Shown: positions 15,986 through 24,974 of the stretch, one piece after another | Layout: the number at the start of each line of letters is the position of its first letter | Position numbering within the stretch: position 1 is the first letter of the stretch | NCBI GenBank assembly: GCA_019117185.1 | Contig: DXAF01000035.1 | Location: 1 to 32,072 of the forward strand | Length of the DNA: 32,072 nucleotides | Direction: 5' to 3' | Source: Candidatus Limosilactobacillus intestinipullorum | GTDB lineage: Bacteria > Bacillota > Bacilli > Lactobacillales > Lactobacillaceae | Position numbers and translations under genes: made by a program | The notes under the pieces: model-generated | The model's database searches: none | What the model was told of the DNA's origin: nothing | Seen by the model: the letters and a program-made list of their open reading frames with translations, nothing else

Positions 15986-16249
15986 ATGGAATTAGTCACG
16001 TACCCCGCAATTTTTACCCCCCAGGATGGACAGATTTTAGTGGACTTCCCGGACCTGCCGGAGGCGTTTACGCAAGGAAAAACGATGGCTGAGGCCCTTG
16101 ACTTTGCCAAGCTCGGTCTGGCAATCACCCTTAACGATAAACTGGGCCACTTTGAAAAGGCACCTGTTGCCAGTGACCTTGCGGCGGTGGCAGCTGCCCA
16201 CCCGGCAGCAACCGTTAAACTAGTGACGGTTGACCTCGACCAATACTAA
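15986..16249 (+). CDS. Solo HicB-like protein (partial RNase H fold, no DNA-binding tail)
   Basis: An 87-aa protein with the HicB pattern: YPAIFTPQDGQILVDFPDLPEAFTQGKTMAEALDFAKLGLAITL. HicB antitoxins normally pair with a small HicA toxin and usually carry a C-terminal helix-turn-helix or ribbon-helix-helix. Here the protein ends right after the fold (VKLVTVDLDQY), and no HicA-like ORF is present on either side. It may be a free-standing metabolic or regulatory relative rather than an antitoxin. The ATG at 15986 follows GAAAGGAAC. An upstream extension to 15884 would cross the leuS terminator. Confidence 0.8.
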   Translation: MELVTYPAIFTPQDGQILVDFPDLPEAFTQGKTMAEALDFAKLGLAITLNDKLGHFEKAPVASDLAAVAAAHPAATVKLVTVDLDQY

Positions 16250-16281
16250 TGGTCTTAACGAAAACTTAATATTAAAAGAAA

Positions 16282-16310
16282 TTGCGTCCCCTTCCTTTTC
16301 ACGATAGAAT
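16282..16310 (+). promoter_or_regulatory. Promoter of the flippase gene
   Basis: TTGCGT (16282-16287), 17 bp, TAGAAT (16305-16310). Confidence 0.7.
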
Positions 16311-16356
16311 AAATAAGATTGTTTATTTTTTAGAAAGGGCAGGAACTAAAGGAATC

Positions 16357-18006
16357 ATGAATGATGAATACGCTAGTGGTTCGGAATCAATTGGAACCAA
16401 CAAAGATGCGAAGTCCAAGATGCTGAATGGTTCAGCCTGGATGACCGTGGGGAGCATTACCTCCCGGATCCTCGGGGCGGTCTACATTATCCCCTGGGTT
16501 ACCTGGTTCGGTGCTTACAGTAACCAGGCCAACGCCTTGTTTGCACAAGGTTACAATATTTATAACATTTTCGTAATTATTGCCACGGCGGGACTACCGT
16601 CGGCGATCTCCAAAATGGTGGCCCACTATAATGGCCTAAACGAGTACGGGGTAAGCCGGCGCCTGTACTACTCTAGCATGTACGTTGCCTTAGCCATGGG
16701 GGTGATCTGTGCGACCGTGATGACCTTTGCCGCACCCAAAATGGCGAACGGTGATCCAAACGTAGTCCCTGTACTTCATTCGTTAGCGTGGGCGGTCCTA
16801 ATCATCCCGGCATTGGCGATGAGCCGGGGGTTCCTCCAAGGGTATAACTGGATGGCCCCGTCGGCTGTGTCCCAGTTTGTTGAACAGGTCTTCCGGGTCA
16901 TCTACATGCTGGCCGCAACCTACCTGATTATGAAGATCCAAAAGGGGAGCTGGGTGAGTGCCGTTACCCAGTCAACTTTTGCGGCCTTTATTGGAGCGCT
17001 GGGCGCGATTGCAATCCTGGCCTGGGCCTGGTTGAGCCACCGGCAGGAGATGAACTCCCTCATCAATAATGGTAAGAATGACCTGAGCGTTTCTACGGGG
17101 CGGTTAATTATCCGGATGGTTTACCAGGCAATCCCGTTCGTTGTGATTGAATCGGGGGTGGCAATCTTCATGCTGATTGACCAGTTTACCTTCCCTAAGA
17201 TGTTGATGAGCGTGGGTCACTTCACACACTACCAAGAAACGGTGCTCTATGCCCTCTTTGCCTTTAACGCAAACAAGCTCTTTGCAATCATTATTTCTTT
17301 GGCGTCCGCCATGGCGGCAACGGTAATTCCACTATTGGCCACGGCCCGTGTGCAAAACGACTTTCACGGTATGCGCAAGCAGATTGAAAACGTCCTGCTC
17401 CTCTTCTATTTCGTGATGATTCCTGCCTCGCTTGGCTTGGCTGCCGTTGCCCAGCAGGTTTATACGGTTTTCTACCGTTATGACCATGCTGGGGTGGTGG
17501 TCCTGGAGTTTGCCGCCTTCGTGTCAATCCCGATGGGGTTATACACGGTTGCCGCGGCAATGATGCAAGGAATTTCTGAGAACCGGCGGATGATGCGGTA
17601 CCTGGCAATTGGTATTGTAATTAAGCTTGTACTCCAGTACCCATGTATCATGTTTGCCCAGGGATTAGGACCATTGCTAGCGACCTGTCTTTCCATGTTT
17701 GTGATTGACTACTTGATCCTGCATTCCTTTAACATGGAGTTTAACCTCCATTTCTATCAAATGTCGAAGCCAACCAACCAGATTTTGTGCTTCTCTTTGA
17801 TTATGTTTGCGGTCACTAAGGTCGTGATGGTCCTTCTTGGCCACCTTGTCAGTCCCTACGGCCGGTTTACCGCCTTCTTTATGGCAGTGATCGGGATCGC
17901 TGTTGGGGTGGGAGTCTTTACCTTCCTGGCCCTCAAGTACCGGCTAGCCGACCAAATCATTGGTCCACGGTCGGCAAGCTTACGGCGTAAGTTGCATATT
18001 GCTTAA
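16357..18006 (+). CDS. MurJ/YtgP-type polysaccharide or lipid II flippase (MOP superfamily)
   Basis: A 549-aa membrane protein with about 14 hydrophobic segments. The opening KMLNGSAWMTVGSITSRILGAVYIIPWVTWFG is the MOP-family first helix, and the size equals Bacillus YtgP (SpoVB/MurJ group). It would move lipid-linked cell-wall precursors, probably lipid II, to the outer face of the membrane. The start is the ATG at 16357 with AAAGGA close upstream. A 25-codon in-frame extension overlaps the promoter and is rejected. A repeat element follows, at the junction with the convergent hydratase gene. Confidence 0.87.
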   Translation: MNDEYASGSESIGTNKDAKSKMLNGSAWMTVGSITSRILGAVYIIPWVTWFGAYSNQANALFAQGYNIYNIFVIIATAGLPSAISKMVAHYNGLNEYGVSRRLYYSSMYVALAMGVICATVMTFAAPKMANGDPNVVPVLHSLAWAVLIIPALAMSRGFLQGYNWMAPSAVSQFVEQVFRVIYMLAATYLIMKIQKGSWVSAVTQSTFAAFIGALGAIAILAWAWLSHRQEMNSLINNGKNDLSVSTGRLIIRMVYQAIPFVVIESGVAIFMLIDQFTFPKMLMSVGHFTHYQETVLYALFAFNANKLFAIIISLASAMAATVIPLLATARVQNDFHGMRKQIENVLLLFYFVMIPASLGLAAVAQQVYTVFYRYDHAGVVVLEFAAFVSIPMGLYTVAAAMMQGISENRRMMRYLAIGIVIKLVLQYPCIMFAQGLGPLLATCLSMFVIDYLILHSFNMEFNLHFYQMSKPTNQILCFSLIMFAVTKVVMVLLGHLVSPYGRFTAFFMAVIGIAVGVGVFTFLALKYRLADQIIGPRSASLRRKLHIA

Positions 18007-18013
18007 AAGTAAA

Positions 18014-18200
18014 GTGAGACAGAACTAGCTTGCTAGTTCGTCTTTTGAAGCGCAGCAAGCCGGTCGGGAACCCCCGTCGACGCGCAGCTAGCCTTTAGGA
18101 AGCACAAATAGGCCTCCAGTGTTCGGCTTTTGCCGGGCACTGGAGGCCATTTGTGTACTGCGCTATTCGTACTTTAGCTAGGCTGTAGAGATTATCTCCC
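18014..18200. repeat. Convergent-gap structured repeat, copy 3 (full length)
   Basis: Near-identical to copy 1 in both hairpins (GAACTAGC-TT-GCTAGTTC; long hairpin 18103-18155) but with the middle segment present. That segment includes AGCGCAG, complementary to CTGCGCT after the long hairpin, which gives an extra enclosing stem. It lies between the 3' ends of the flippase and nnrD. Confidence 0.85.
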
Positions 18201-18231
18201 TTTTGTTAATCTGTCTTTATTTCCCGGGAAA

Positions 18232-19092
18232 TTAATTTAGGAAGCCAATGTGGTGTTCCTGGGGTGCTGCTTCCATCTTCTTCATGAAGCTTGGCAGGGC
18301 CCGGCTAATTTGGTGGGGGAGGACGATGTATTGGCTTTCGGCGATTTTATCAGCAATGGCACTGTGGGCGTAAACCGCAGCTAAGACGGCCTTAGTTCCC
18401 TGGTCCTTAAATTCGGCGGTAAAACCACCCACCATGCCGGCGAGTGTGTCACCCATTCCCCCAACTGCTTGGGCAGGCGTACCAATCGGGAGCTGGTAGG
18501 TAGCAGTAGCCGTGTAAATTTCCGTATGGTGTTTTTTGAGGACTACCGTAGCGTCCAATCGGTCACGGACGGCGCGGTTCTTCTCTTCAGTCTGGTCGCC
18601 AATCTTAATACCAGAAAGGCGTTGCCATTCCATTTCATGCGGCGTGTAAATAACGTTGGCCTTAGGCTGGGATAACTTTTCCCGGGCCATCAAGGTAATG
18701 GCGGAACCATCAATTACCAGGTTTTGCGCTGGTGAAACGTTCGCAAAGACGTTTTTTAAAATATGCAGACTAGTTTCATCGTCGCCTAGTCCGGGACCAA
18801 CAACGACCGTGGTTGCGGCGCTTACCAGACTGGCCACTTGCTGGTCGTCTGTAAAGTCCGCAAACATTGCTTCGGGTAACTGGGCGTGCAAGGCGCCAGA
18901 ATTACTCTGGTCCGTGCAGGTGGTTACCAAGCCGGCCCCTGAACAGACGGCAGCGGTTGACGCCATAATGATGGCACCACCAAAATTACGGTTTCCACCA
19001 ACGAGGGTAACCTTCCCGAAAGTTCCCTTAAAACTGTTATCTGGCCGGGGTTGAATGACCTCGTGCAGAATTTGATCGGTTAATTTTTTCAT
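18232..19092 (-). CDS. nnrD: ADP-dependent NAD(P)H-hydrate dehydratase
   Basis: A 286-aa ribokinase-like YjeF C-terminal-domain protein. It shows KGTFGKVTLVGGNRNFGGAIIMAS (about 22-45), VVVGPGLGDDE (96-106), NVIYTPHEMEWQRLSG and the catalytic QAVGGMGDTLAGMVGGF (about 213-229). It repairs hydrated NAD(P)H using ADP. The epimerase half (NnrE) found fused in other bacteria is absent here. The ATG follows AAAGGAGA. It diverges from pepV across 83 bp. Confidence 0.92.
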   Translation of the reverse strand: MKKLTDQILHEVIQPRPDNSFKGTFGKVTLVGGNRNFGGAIIMASTAAVCSGAGLVTTCTDQSNSGALHAQLPEAMFADFTDDQQVASLVSAATTVVVGPGLGDDETSLHILKNVFANVSPAQNLVIDGSAITLMAREKLSQPKANVIYTPHEMEWQRLSGIKIGDQTEEKNRAVRDRLDATVVLKKHHTEIYTATATYQLPIGTPAQAVGGMGDTLAGMVGGFTAEFKDQGTKAVLAAVYAHSAIADKIAESQYIVLPHQISRALPSFMKKMEAAPQEHHIGFLN

Positions 19093-19175
19093 TAATAAAG
19101 TCTCCTTTAGATTTAGTAATGACTATATTAATGGTATCATTATTTTAGTGTAATGATCAGATGGAGGGATGAGAA

Positions 19176-20576
19176 ATGACTGAATGGCTTAAAGCAGCCC
19201 AGAGTCAAGAAAAAGACTACTTAAATGATTTAATTTCGTTAATGAAGATTCCTAGTGTCCGCGATGATGACGCGGCGACTGATGAGTACCCACTCGGTCC
19301 CCGGCCGGCCCAAGCATTAAAAGCGTTTTTGGAGATGGCCGACCAAGATGGCTTCAAGACGAAGAACATTGACAACCTGGTTGGTTATGCCGAATGTGGT
19401 GAGGGTGATGAGACCCTGGCAATTTTGGCCCACCTGGACGTGATGCCGGCTGGTAAGGGGTGGGACACCGATCCCTTTGACCCCGTAATTAAGGATGGCA
19501 ACCTGTACGGGCGGGGAGCATCCGACGATAAGGGGCCCGGAATGGCTGCCTACTACGCGCTTAAGTACCTCAAGGACCAGGGGATTAAGTTTAATAAGCG
19601 GGTCCGTTTCATTGTCGGTACTGATGAAGAAAGTAACTGGACCGGGATGCACCGCTACTTTGAAGTTGAACCGGCCCCAACCCTGGGCTTTTCACCGGAT
19701 GCCGAATTCCCGGTTATTAACGGCGAAAAGGGTCAGGTATCACTCTTGCTTAGTGTACCGGGAACCAATGAGGGCGACTACCAATTAAAGAGCTTTGCAG
19801 CGGGTCTGCGGTTTAACATGGTACCGCGCGAAGCAGTTGCTGAAGTGATTGTAAAGGATCGCCAGCAGGTGCAAAGTGACTTTGCCCGCTTCCTTGATAA
19901 CAACCCGGTTAGTGGGACGGCGGAAGAGACTGCCGAAGGGCTTAAATTGACGGTGATTGGTAAGGCCGCCCATGGTATGGAACCCGAAAAGGGAATCAAT
20001 GCCGGGACCTACTTGGCAAACTTCTTGGACCAGTACGAATTCAAGGCGGGTGCCCAAAGCTTTATCCACTTCCTTGGCAAGTATCTCCACTTAAACACCC
20101 GGATGGATAGCTTTGATGGTGCCTTTACCGACCCGGTAATGGGTGAGCTCACGATGAATGCCGGAATCCTTAACTTTACCACTGCTAAGGATGGGGATAT
20201 CAACATGAACTTCCGCTTCCCTAAGGGACTGACGCCGGACGAGTTGGAAGCAGTTGTTAAGCGGGTTGCTGACCCACTGGGCATCGCCGTTAAGCAGGGC
20301 CCGGCCCAAGCACCCCACTATGTTGACCCTGATGACCCAATCGTGAAGACCCTCATGGCGGCGTACGTCCACCAGACTGGTGACCAAAATGCCCAGCCAG
20401 AGGTTGTGGGTGGTGGTACCTATGGCCGGCTGATGAAGCGGGGGGTTGCCTTTGGGGCCTTAATGCCCAACACGCCAAATACGATGCACCAGGCCAATGA
20501 GTTCCAGCCGGTTGCTGACCTGATTAAGTCGATGGCCATCTACATGGAAGCAATTAATAACCTCGTAACCGACTAA
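19176..20576 (+). CDS. pepV: Dipeptidase PepV (M20 family)
   Basis: A 466-aa zinc dipeptidase. Metal-site motifs are in place: HLDVMPAG (His86, Asp88), YGRGASDDKGPG (Asp118), GTDEESNW (Glu151-Glu152), FSPDAEFP (Asp175) and the late NTMHQANEF. The lid-domain insertion of about 190 residues lies between them, as in Lactobacillus PepV. It cleaves dipeptides, including carnosine-like ones. The ATG follows ATGGAGGGATGAG. Confidence 0.95.
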   Translation: MTEWLKAAQSQEKDYLNDLISLMKIPSVRDDDAATDEYPLGPRPAQALKAFLEMADQDGFKTKNIDNLVGYAECGEGDETLAILAHLDVMPAGKGWDTDPFDPVIKDGNLYGRGASDDKGPGMAAYYALKYLKDQGIKFNKRVRFIVGTDEESNWTGMHRYFEVEPAPTLGFSPDAEFPVINGEKGQVSLLLSVPGTNEGDYQLKSFAAGLRFNMVPREAVAEVIVKDRQQVQSDFARFLDNNPVSGTAEETAEGLKLTVIGKAAHGMEPEKGINAGTYLANFLDQYEFKAGAQSFIHFLGKYLHLNTRMDSFDGAFTDPVMGELTMNAGILNFTTAKDGDINMNFRFPKGLTPDELEAVVKRVADPLGIAVKQGPAQAPHYVDPDDPIVKTLMAAYVHQTGDQNAQPEVVGGGTYGRLMKRGVAFGALMPNTPNTMHQANEFQPVADLIKSMAIYMEAINNLVTD

Positions 20577-20621
20577 CTTTATGCTAGAATAAGAGTAACT
20601 AAACAGTGGAGGCGGTTTCTG

Positions 20622-21119
20622 ATGAGTTATCAAAAAATTTTAGTTGGTATTGATGGGTCCAAGCAATCTGACATGGCCTTTGATAAGGCCGTAGAAACGG
20701 CTAAGCAAAGTGGGGCTAAGCTGTACTTGTTAAGTGTGATTAATGGTGAACGGATCCCGAACGGGGGACCAAATGGTTATGGCTTTATTGACCGGGGTAT
20801 TTACCAACCGGCAATTGACACGATGAAGAAGAAGCTGGCTGAGTACGAGCAAAAGGCTAAGCAGGCCGGGATCACCGATGTCTCGACAGAAGTTGAAATT
20901 GGTAATGCCAAGCTTGAATTAGCGGAGAACTACCCCAGCCAAAATGATATTGACCTGATTGTGATTGGGGCAACGGGCTTGAACGTGGTTGGCCGGCTGA
21001 TCGTGGGCTCAACTGCTGCCTACACGATTCGGGAAGCACCTTGTGACGTGACGGTGGTTAAGACCGACAAGAATAATCACAAGGTCGACCTGAAGAAGAA
21101 TAGTTACCCAGAAATTTAA
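20622..21119 (+). CDS. Universal stress protein (UspA family)
   Basis: A 165-aa single-domain Usp. It opens YQKILVGIDGSKQSDMAFDKA and ends with the ATP-binding loop GATGLNVVGRLIVGSTAAYT, matching G-x2-G-x9-G-S/T. It likely binds ATP and acts in general stress. The ATG follows GTGGAGGCGG. An extended -10 (TGCTAGAAT, 20583-20591) lies in the short gap after pepV, so it probably has its own start. A hairpin terminator follows. Confidence 0.92.
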   Translation: MSYQKILVGIDGSKQSDMAFDKAVETAKQSGAKLYLLSVINGERIPNGGPNGYGFIDRGIYQPAIDTMKKKLAEYEQKAKQAGITDVSTEVEIGNAKLELAENYPSQNDIDLIVIGATGLNVVGRLIVGSTAAYTIREAPCDVTVVKTDKNNHKVDLKKNSYPEI

Positions 21120-21140
21120 GTGGCTGATAAGTTAAATAAC

Positions 21141-21185
21141 GGGGTCATTAATTGCTACTAACGGCAGCAGTTAACGGCTCCTTTT
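21141..21185 (+). terminator. Intrinsic terminator after the usp gene
   Basis: 16-bp arms 21141-21156 and 21166-21181 pair with a few wobbles and one mismatch, then TTTT. The gap to the next gene also holds an extended -10 (TGGTACAAT, 21249-21257). Confidence 0.7.
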
Positions 21186-21316
21186 GTGTTCATAAAAATC
21201 AGCTTTTTGTTTAAAAATTGTAATTTGCGTGTCAAAAAGTTGAAATACTGGTACAATATGATCGTTGACTTTAGTTTATTGAAGTTAAAGAATTTTATGA
21301 TTTAGGGAGTTTCAAA

Positions 21317-22708
21317 ATGCAATTTAGGTTAAAGCACTTTATTATTGCAATTATTGTTATTGTAGTTGTGCTAATTGGTGGACTTTCGTGGCACCAACAT
21401 AATCATTTTAATCGTAATACGACCGTTAACGGCGTGGCGGTTGGTGGGATGACTGCTGACCAGGCCTACCAAAAGGTAAAGGCCAGTTCCCGGTCCAACG
21501 ATGTGTACTTAAATGGAAAGTTGATTTATAACGGTACCCAGTCTGACTCTGGAATTACCAGTGCTGATAAGGGGAAGTTTACAACGGCATTAAAGGATCA
21601 ACGGACCTTCCTTCCTTCCGGGAAGAAGCGCAACATGACGGTGCTGCCAAGTAACGTCGATAGTGAGCAGACGGCGGCAATGAAGCAAAGCGTTGACAGT
21701 GCGGTTGCCAAGCTCAACGAAGGTCGACGCGCACCGGTTGATGCTTACGCAGTTTTGAAGAATGGTAAGGTTTCGACGGTTGCTGCTAAGAAGGGTAACC
21801 AATACGACCTGGAAAATGTTATGAAGCAGTTTAACAACGAACGGGCCAATGGGACGATCCGCTTAACTGCACATTACAAGCAGCCACTGGCGGTTAATAG
21901 CAAGGAAGTTCAAAACGAAAAGAGTAAGTTATCTGCTTTAGCTAAGCGGAAGGTTACTTACCAAGTTGAAAAGCAGAACTACCGATTGACCGCTGATGAT
22001 GTGATTACCAAGGCTACCTACCAAAAGGGCAAGTACAGTTTTGATACTGCCGCCGTTAAGAGTCACATCGACCAGATTAATGCTAAACAAGCCACCCTTG
22101 GTAAGGCGTTTAAGTTTAAGACCCACTCCGGCAAGGAAATTACGACCAGCGATAAGGGTTCCTACGGCTGGAAGATTAGTGCTGACCGTGCCGGTGCCAC
22201 CCTGGCCAATGCCATGGCTGATAACAAGAAGTCCGTGGATGCCAAAAAGGATATTTACGGTACGGGCTACAACAAGCGGGGAACTGGTTATGGCGTTACT
22301 AGCAACGATGGTATTGGGAACACTTACGTTGAATTATCATTGGCTGAGCAGCACGTCTGGTTCTACAAGGACGGTAAGTGTGTCTTTGATGCCGATGTTG
22401 TTACGGGGAGCAACACACCAGGTAACCGGACGCCTAAGGGTGTTTGGTACATCATGTACCAGCAGTCACCAGCAACCCTTCGTGGCTTGAATGATGATGG
22501 CTCGACGTACAGTAGTCCAGTTCAATACTGGTCACCATTCACTGACTCCGGTTGTGGTTTCCACGATGCTAGTTGGCGGAATAACTGGTCAAAGACGGAA
22601 TATCTGACCACGACTGGGGGCTCACACGGTTGTGCTAACATGCACCCCAGTGACGCCGGCCGGGCCTACCATGATATGGAAATTAACGAACCAGTTGTAA
22701 TTTACTAA
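21317..22708 (+). CDS. Membrane-anchored L,D-transpeptidase (YkuD domain)
   Basis: A 463-aa protein with an N-terminal membrane anchor (residues 8-24, IIAIIVIVVVLIGGLSW after a Lys/Arg start). A long linker follows whose pattern (TTVNGVAVGGMTADQAYQKV) fits the peptidoglycan-binding/VanW-like module that usually precedes YkuD in this group. The C-terminal YkuD domain starts near 343 (YVELSLAEQHVWFYKDGK). Its active site is SHGCAN with Cys439 and upstream FHDASWR. It would form or exchange 3-3 peptidoglycan cross-links outside the membrane. The ATG follows AGGGAG. A strong terminator separates it from the GH73 gene. Confidence 0.92.
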   Translation: MQFRLKHFIIAIIVIVVVLIGGLSWHQHNHFNRNTTVNGVAVGGMTADQAYQKVKASSRSNDVYLNGKLIYNGTQSDSGITSADKGKFTTALKDQRTFLPSGKKRNMTVLPSNVDSEQTAAMKQSVDSAVAKLNEGRRAPVDAYAVLKNGKVSTVAAKKGNQYDLENVMKQFNNERANGTIRLTAHYKQPLAVNSKEVQNEKSKLSALAKRKVTYQVEKQNYRLTADDVITKATYQKGKYSFDTAAVKSHIDQINAKQATLGKAFKFKTHSGKEITTSDKGSYGWKISADRAGATLANAMADNKKSVDAKKDIYGTGYNKRGTGYGVTSNDGIGNTYVELSLAEQHVWFYKDGKCVFDADVVTGSNTPGNRTPKGVWYIMYQQSPATLRGLNDDGSTYSSPVQYWSPFTDSGCGFHDASWRNNWSKTEYLTTTGGSHGCANMHPSDAGRAYHDMEINEPVVIY

Positions 22709-22718
22709 AGTGAAGTTA

Positions 22719-22758
22719 AGTCGTTAGTACTGGCATTGCCGGTGCTGACGACTTTTTT
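22719..22758 (+). terminator. Strong intrinsic terminator
   Basis: AGTCGTTAGTACTGGC-ATTG-CCGGTGCTGACGACT hairpin followed by T6. Confidence 0.9.
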
Positions 22759-22817
22759 AGTTTAATAAAGAGAAACTCACCCCGTCACCGTATTTATTAG
22801 GTGAAGGAGTGAGAAAG

Positions 22818-23930
22818 ATGAAGAAGCAATTTGGGGCAGCAGCCGTTACCATCATGTTAATAATGGGGAGTAGTGCGCCTGCTTTTGCGGCAGCGGGGAG
22901 TGTTCAGGGGTGGGCGCTTGCCGACGCGGAGCAGGCCGTGCTTAACCAGCGGCCGGTTGATGAAAATGAGATCCGCCAACACGGTGAAGAGTACACCCAA
23001 GCCTTTTTGACTAGCTTTGCGCAGGTGAGCAGTAGTTACCAGCAGGCCTACCGCCAGGGGATGCAGGATGGTCAAGGCGGTAGGCCAGCAACGCCCCCCG
23101 CAGGTCGGGTGGGCCGGATAGCCTACCAGCGGGGGTATGAACGGGGCACCCGCTTACAGCAACCACCGGTGGATTCCGGGCCACTTCCGGCTACCCCGCC
23201 CGTTGGCAACCAGCCGGTTCCAACAACAGGTGAACCACCGCTGGTCGCGACACCCCAGACCCCTGACCGGGAGGATTACCCGCCCCAGGAGCTAACCCCT
23301 GACCAGGCTAAGTTCATCCGTCGGATCGCCAAGAGTGCGCAGAAGGTGGGGATGGAGTATGACTTGTACCCTTCAGTGATCATCGCCCAGGCGGCGCTAG
23401 AGAGTAATTGGGGAGCCAGTGGCCTGGCCCGGCAGCCTTACCATAATCTATTTGGGGTCAAGGGCACCTTTCGGGGACGTGCGGTTCGCCAGCCCACGAC
23501 GGAGTACAATCAGGAGGGCAAGCAGCTCAAGATTAATGACTACTTTCGTTGGTATGATAATGACTACCAGTCCCTTTGCGACTACGCAGAGACGCTTAAT
23601 GACCCGCTTTATGAAGGTGTGCACCGGAGTAAGGCCACCAGTTATCGCAAGGCAACGCGGGCTTTGTTGGGGCGGTATGCGACCGACCCCCGGTATGACC
23701 GTAAGCTTAACCGGGTGATTGATAGTTACCACTTGACGAAGTATGACCGGGCGGTGCCGACGGGTACTAGGGAGAATAAGGCAAGTGTAATTACCCCACC
23801 CGTTGCCGAGCCCACCGTCCACGACAGCCCAGCAACGGTCCAACGCCACCACCGACTGAGCTGGTTATCCGTAGTGGGTGGCGTTGGCTCTGCCGGTGCG
23901 TTAGGGCTACTCCGGCGGTTTATTAACTAG
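22818..23930 (+). CDS. Secreted GH73 glucosaminidase (autolysin) with hydrophobic C-terminal tail
   Basis: A 370-aa secreted protein. A signal peptide (about 1-26, ending APAFAAA) is followed by a region with repeated AYxxGy/mxxG motifs (QAYRQGMQDG and AYQRGYERG) and a Pro-rich linker (about 112-160). A GH73 domain follows (about 163-316) with QAALESNWG, where Glu195 is the likely catalytic acid, then YHNLFGVKG and YRKATRALLGRYATDPRYDRKLN. It would cleave peptidoglycan glycan strands. The tail (about 347-370) is hydrophobic and ends RRFIN, like a sorting-signal anchor, but I see no LPxTG. I chose the ATG at 22818, because the GTG at 22809 directly abuts the AAGGAG. Confidence 0.88.
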   Translation: MKKQFGAAAVTIMLIMGSSAPAFAAAGSVQGWALADAEQAVLNQRPVDENEIRQHGEEYTQAFLTSFAQVSSSYQQAYRQGMQDGQGGRPATPPAGRVGRIAYQRGYERGTRLQQPPVDSGPLPATPPVGNQPVPTTGEPPLVATPQTPDREDYPPQELTPDQAKFIRRIAKSAQKVGMEYDLYPSVIIAQAALESNWGASGLARQPYHNLFGVKGTFRGRAVRQPTTEYNQEGKQLKINDYFRWYDNDYQSLCDYAETLNDPLYEGVHRSKATSYRKATRALLGRYATDPRYDRKLNRVIDSYHLTKYDRAVPTGTRENKASVITPPVAEPTVHDSPATVQRHHRLSWLSVVGGVGSAGALGLLRRFIN

Positions 23931-23954
23931 TATCGGTACTTCATTTTCAAAAAG

Positions 23955-24150
23955 GACCGTGACATAAGTCCCTTACAAAGAGAAAAATGTTACAGCACAG
24001 TACACAAAGAGGCCGTTAGCGTTCGGAAAAACCGAACACTAACGGCCTCTTCGTGCTTCCTAAAGGCTAGCTGCGCGTCGACGGGGGTTCCCGACCGGCT
24101 TGCTGCGCTTCGAAAAACGAACTAGCAAGCTAGTTCTGTCTCACCCCCCT
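23955..24150. repeat. Convergent-gap structured repeat, copy 4 (inverted, full length)
   Basis: The reverse complement of the element plan: the tail end (GTGACATAAGTCCC) is on the left and the GAACTAGC hairpin plus GTGAGACAG end is on the right. The long hairpin (24003-24055) has GGCCGTTAG/CTAACGGCC where copy 2 has GGCCTTTAG/CTAAAGGCC and copies 1 and 3 have GGCCTCCAG/CTGGAGGCC. It lies between the 3' ends of the GH73 gene and the deoxynucleoside kinase. Confidence 0.85.
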
Positions 24151-24163
24151 GTCTTTTTAAATA

Positions 24164-24796
24164 TTAACGAATAGTCTTAAGACGTTCGTCGATCATTTGG
24201 AGAACGGCGTCAACGTTTTGTGGATCTTCCAGGTCATACTTTTCGAGGTCGATCTTCATCTTCGGACTGGCATCATAGTCCTTGTACCACTGCTTGTAGG
24301 CACTCCACATCTTGTAGTAGTAGTCCTTTAATTCCGGGTTGTTGTCGATTTGCTCGTAGTCCCGGCCCCGCTTCTTGATCCGGTAAAGGATGGTTTCAAA
24401 GTCCGTTTCGGAGTAAACCATCAGGTCCGGTGCCTTCTTTGGCAACTGCTGGAGGTCCTTCATCATGTTGTCGAGCAGGGTTAAGTAAACCTCTAGCTCG
24501 GTATCCGTAATGTTACCCTCGGCATTGTTTTCGCGGGTAAAAAGCGCATCCTCGTAGATTGAACGGTCTAAGACATTGTTGTCATCTGCCAATGCCTGTT
24601 TAATCATCGAGAAGCGCTTGTTTAAGAAGTAAATTTGCAATAAGAAACCGTATTGCTTCTGGTCTTTATAGTACAGTGGCAAAACCGGATTGTCACCGAC
24701 TGGTTCAAAGAACGCTTTAGTATGAAGGTGTTCGGCAATTTTCCCGGTTAACGTTGTCTTCCCAACACCAATCATTCCTGCTGTAATAATCACCAT
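24164..24796 (-). CDS. Deoxynucleoside kinase (dGK/dAK type)
   Basis: A 210-aa P-loop kinase: GMIGVGKTT (residues 7-15), DRSIYEDALF (about 77-86, the conserved Asp-Arg-Ser) and a lid Arg cluster KKRGRDYE. It phosphorylates purine or pyrimidine deoxynucleosides for dNTP salvage. Lactobacilli lacking other salvage routes carry dAK/dGK pairs, but only one gene is seen here. Specificity cannot be read. The ATG (complement of 24794-24796) has AGAGGGG upstream. Confidence 0.9.
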   Translation of the reverse strand: MVIITAGMIGVGKTTLTGKIAEHLHTKAFFEPVGDNPVLPLYYKDQKQYGFLLQIYFLNKRFSMIKQALADDNNVLDRSIYEDALFTRENNAEGNITDTELEVYLTLLDNMMKDLQQLPKKAPDLMVYSETDFETILYRIKKRGRDYEQIDNNPELKDYYYKMWSAYKQWYKDYDASPKMKIDLEKYDLEDPQNVDAVLQMIDERLKTIR

Positions 24797-24974
24797 ATTG
24801 GCCCCTCTTTATAATTTTTCGAACAAGAACCATCTTACTACAAAATCATGGCAATGCCCACCGTTAATTTTCACCGTCCAGCGGGAAGTTAGTTCCTTGC
24901 CCATTTTAAAAATATTTGAAAAACGCGGGGAAAAACCGGAAAATATAAAGGAGAGAACTTTTTGGAGATAAGAA

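Noticed and set aside
15986-16249. Type II HicAB toxin-antitoxin module
   Set aside because: No HicA-like frame lies within several hundred bases on either strand.
6535-24150. CRISPR array from the recurring palindromic units
   Set aside because: Copies are kilobases apart, 155-195 bp long and separated by genes. There are no spacers and no cas genes.
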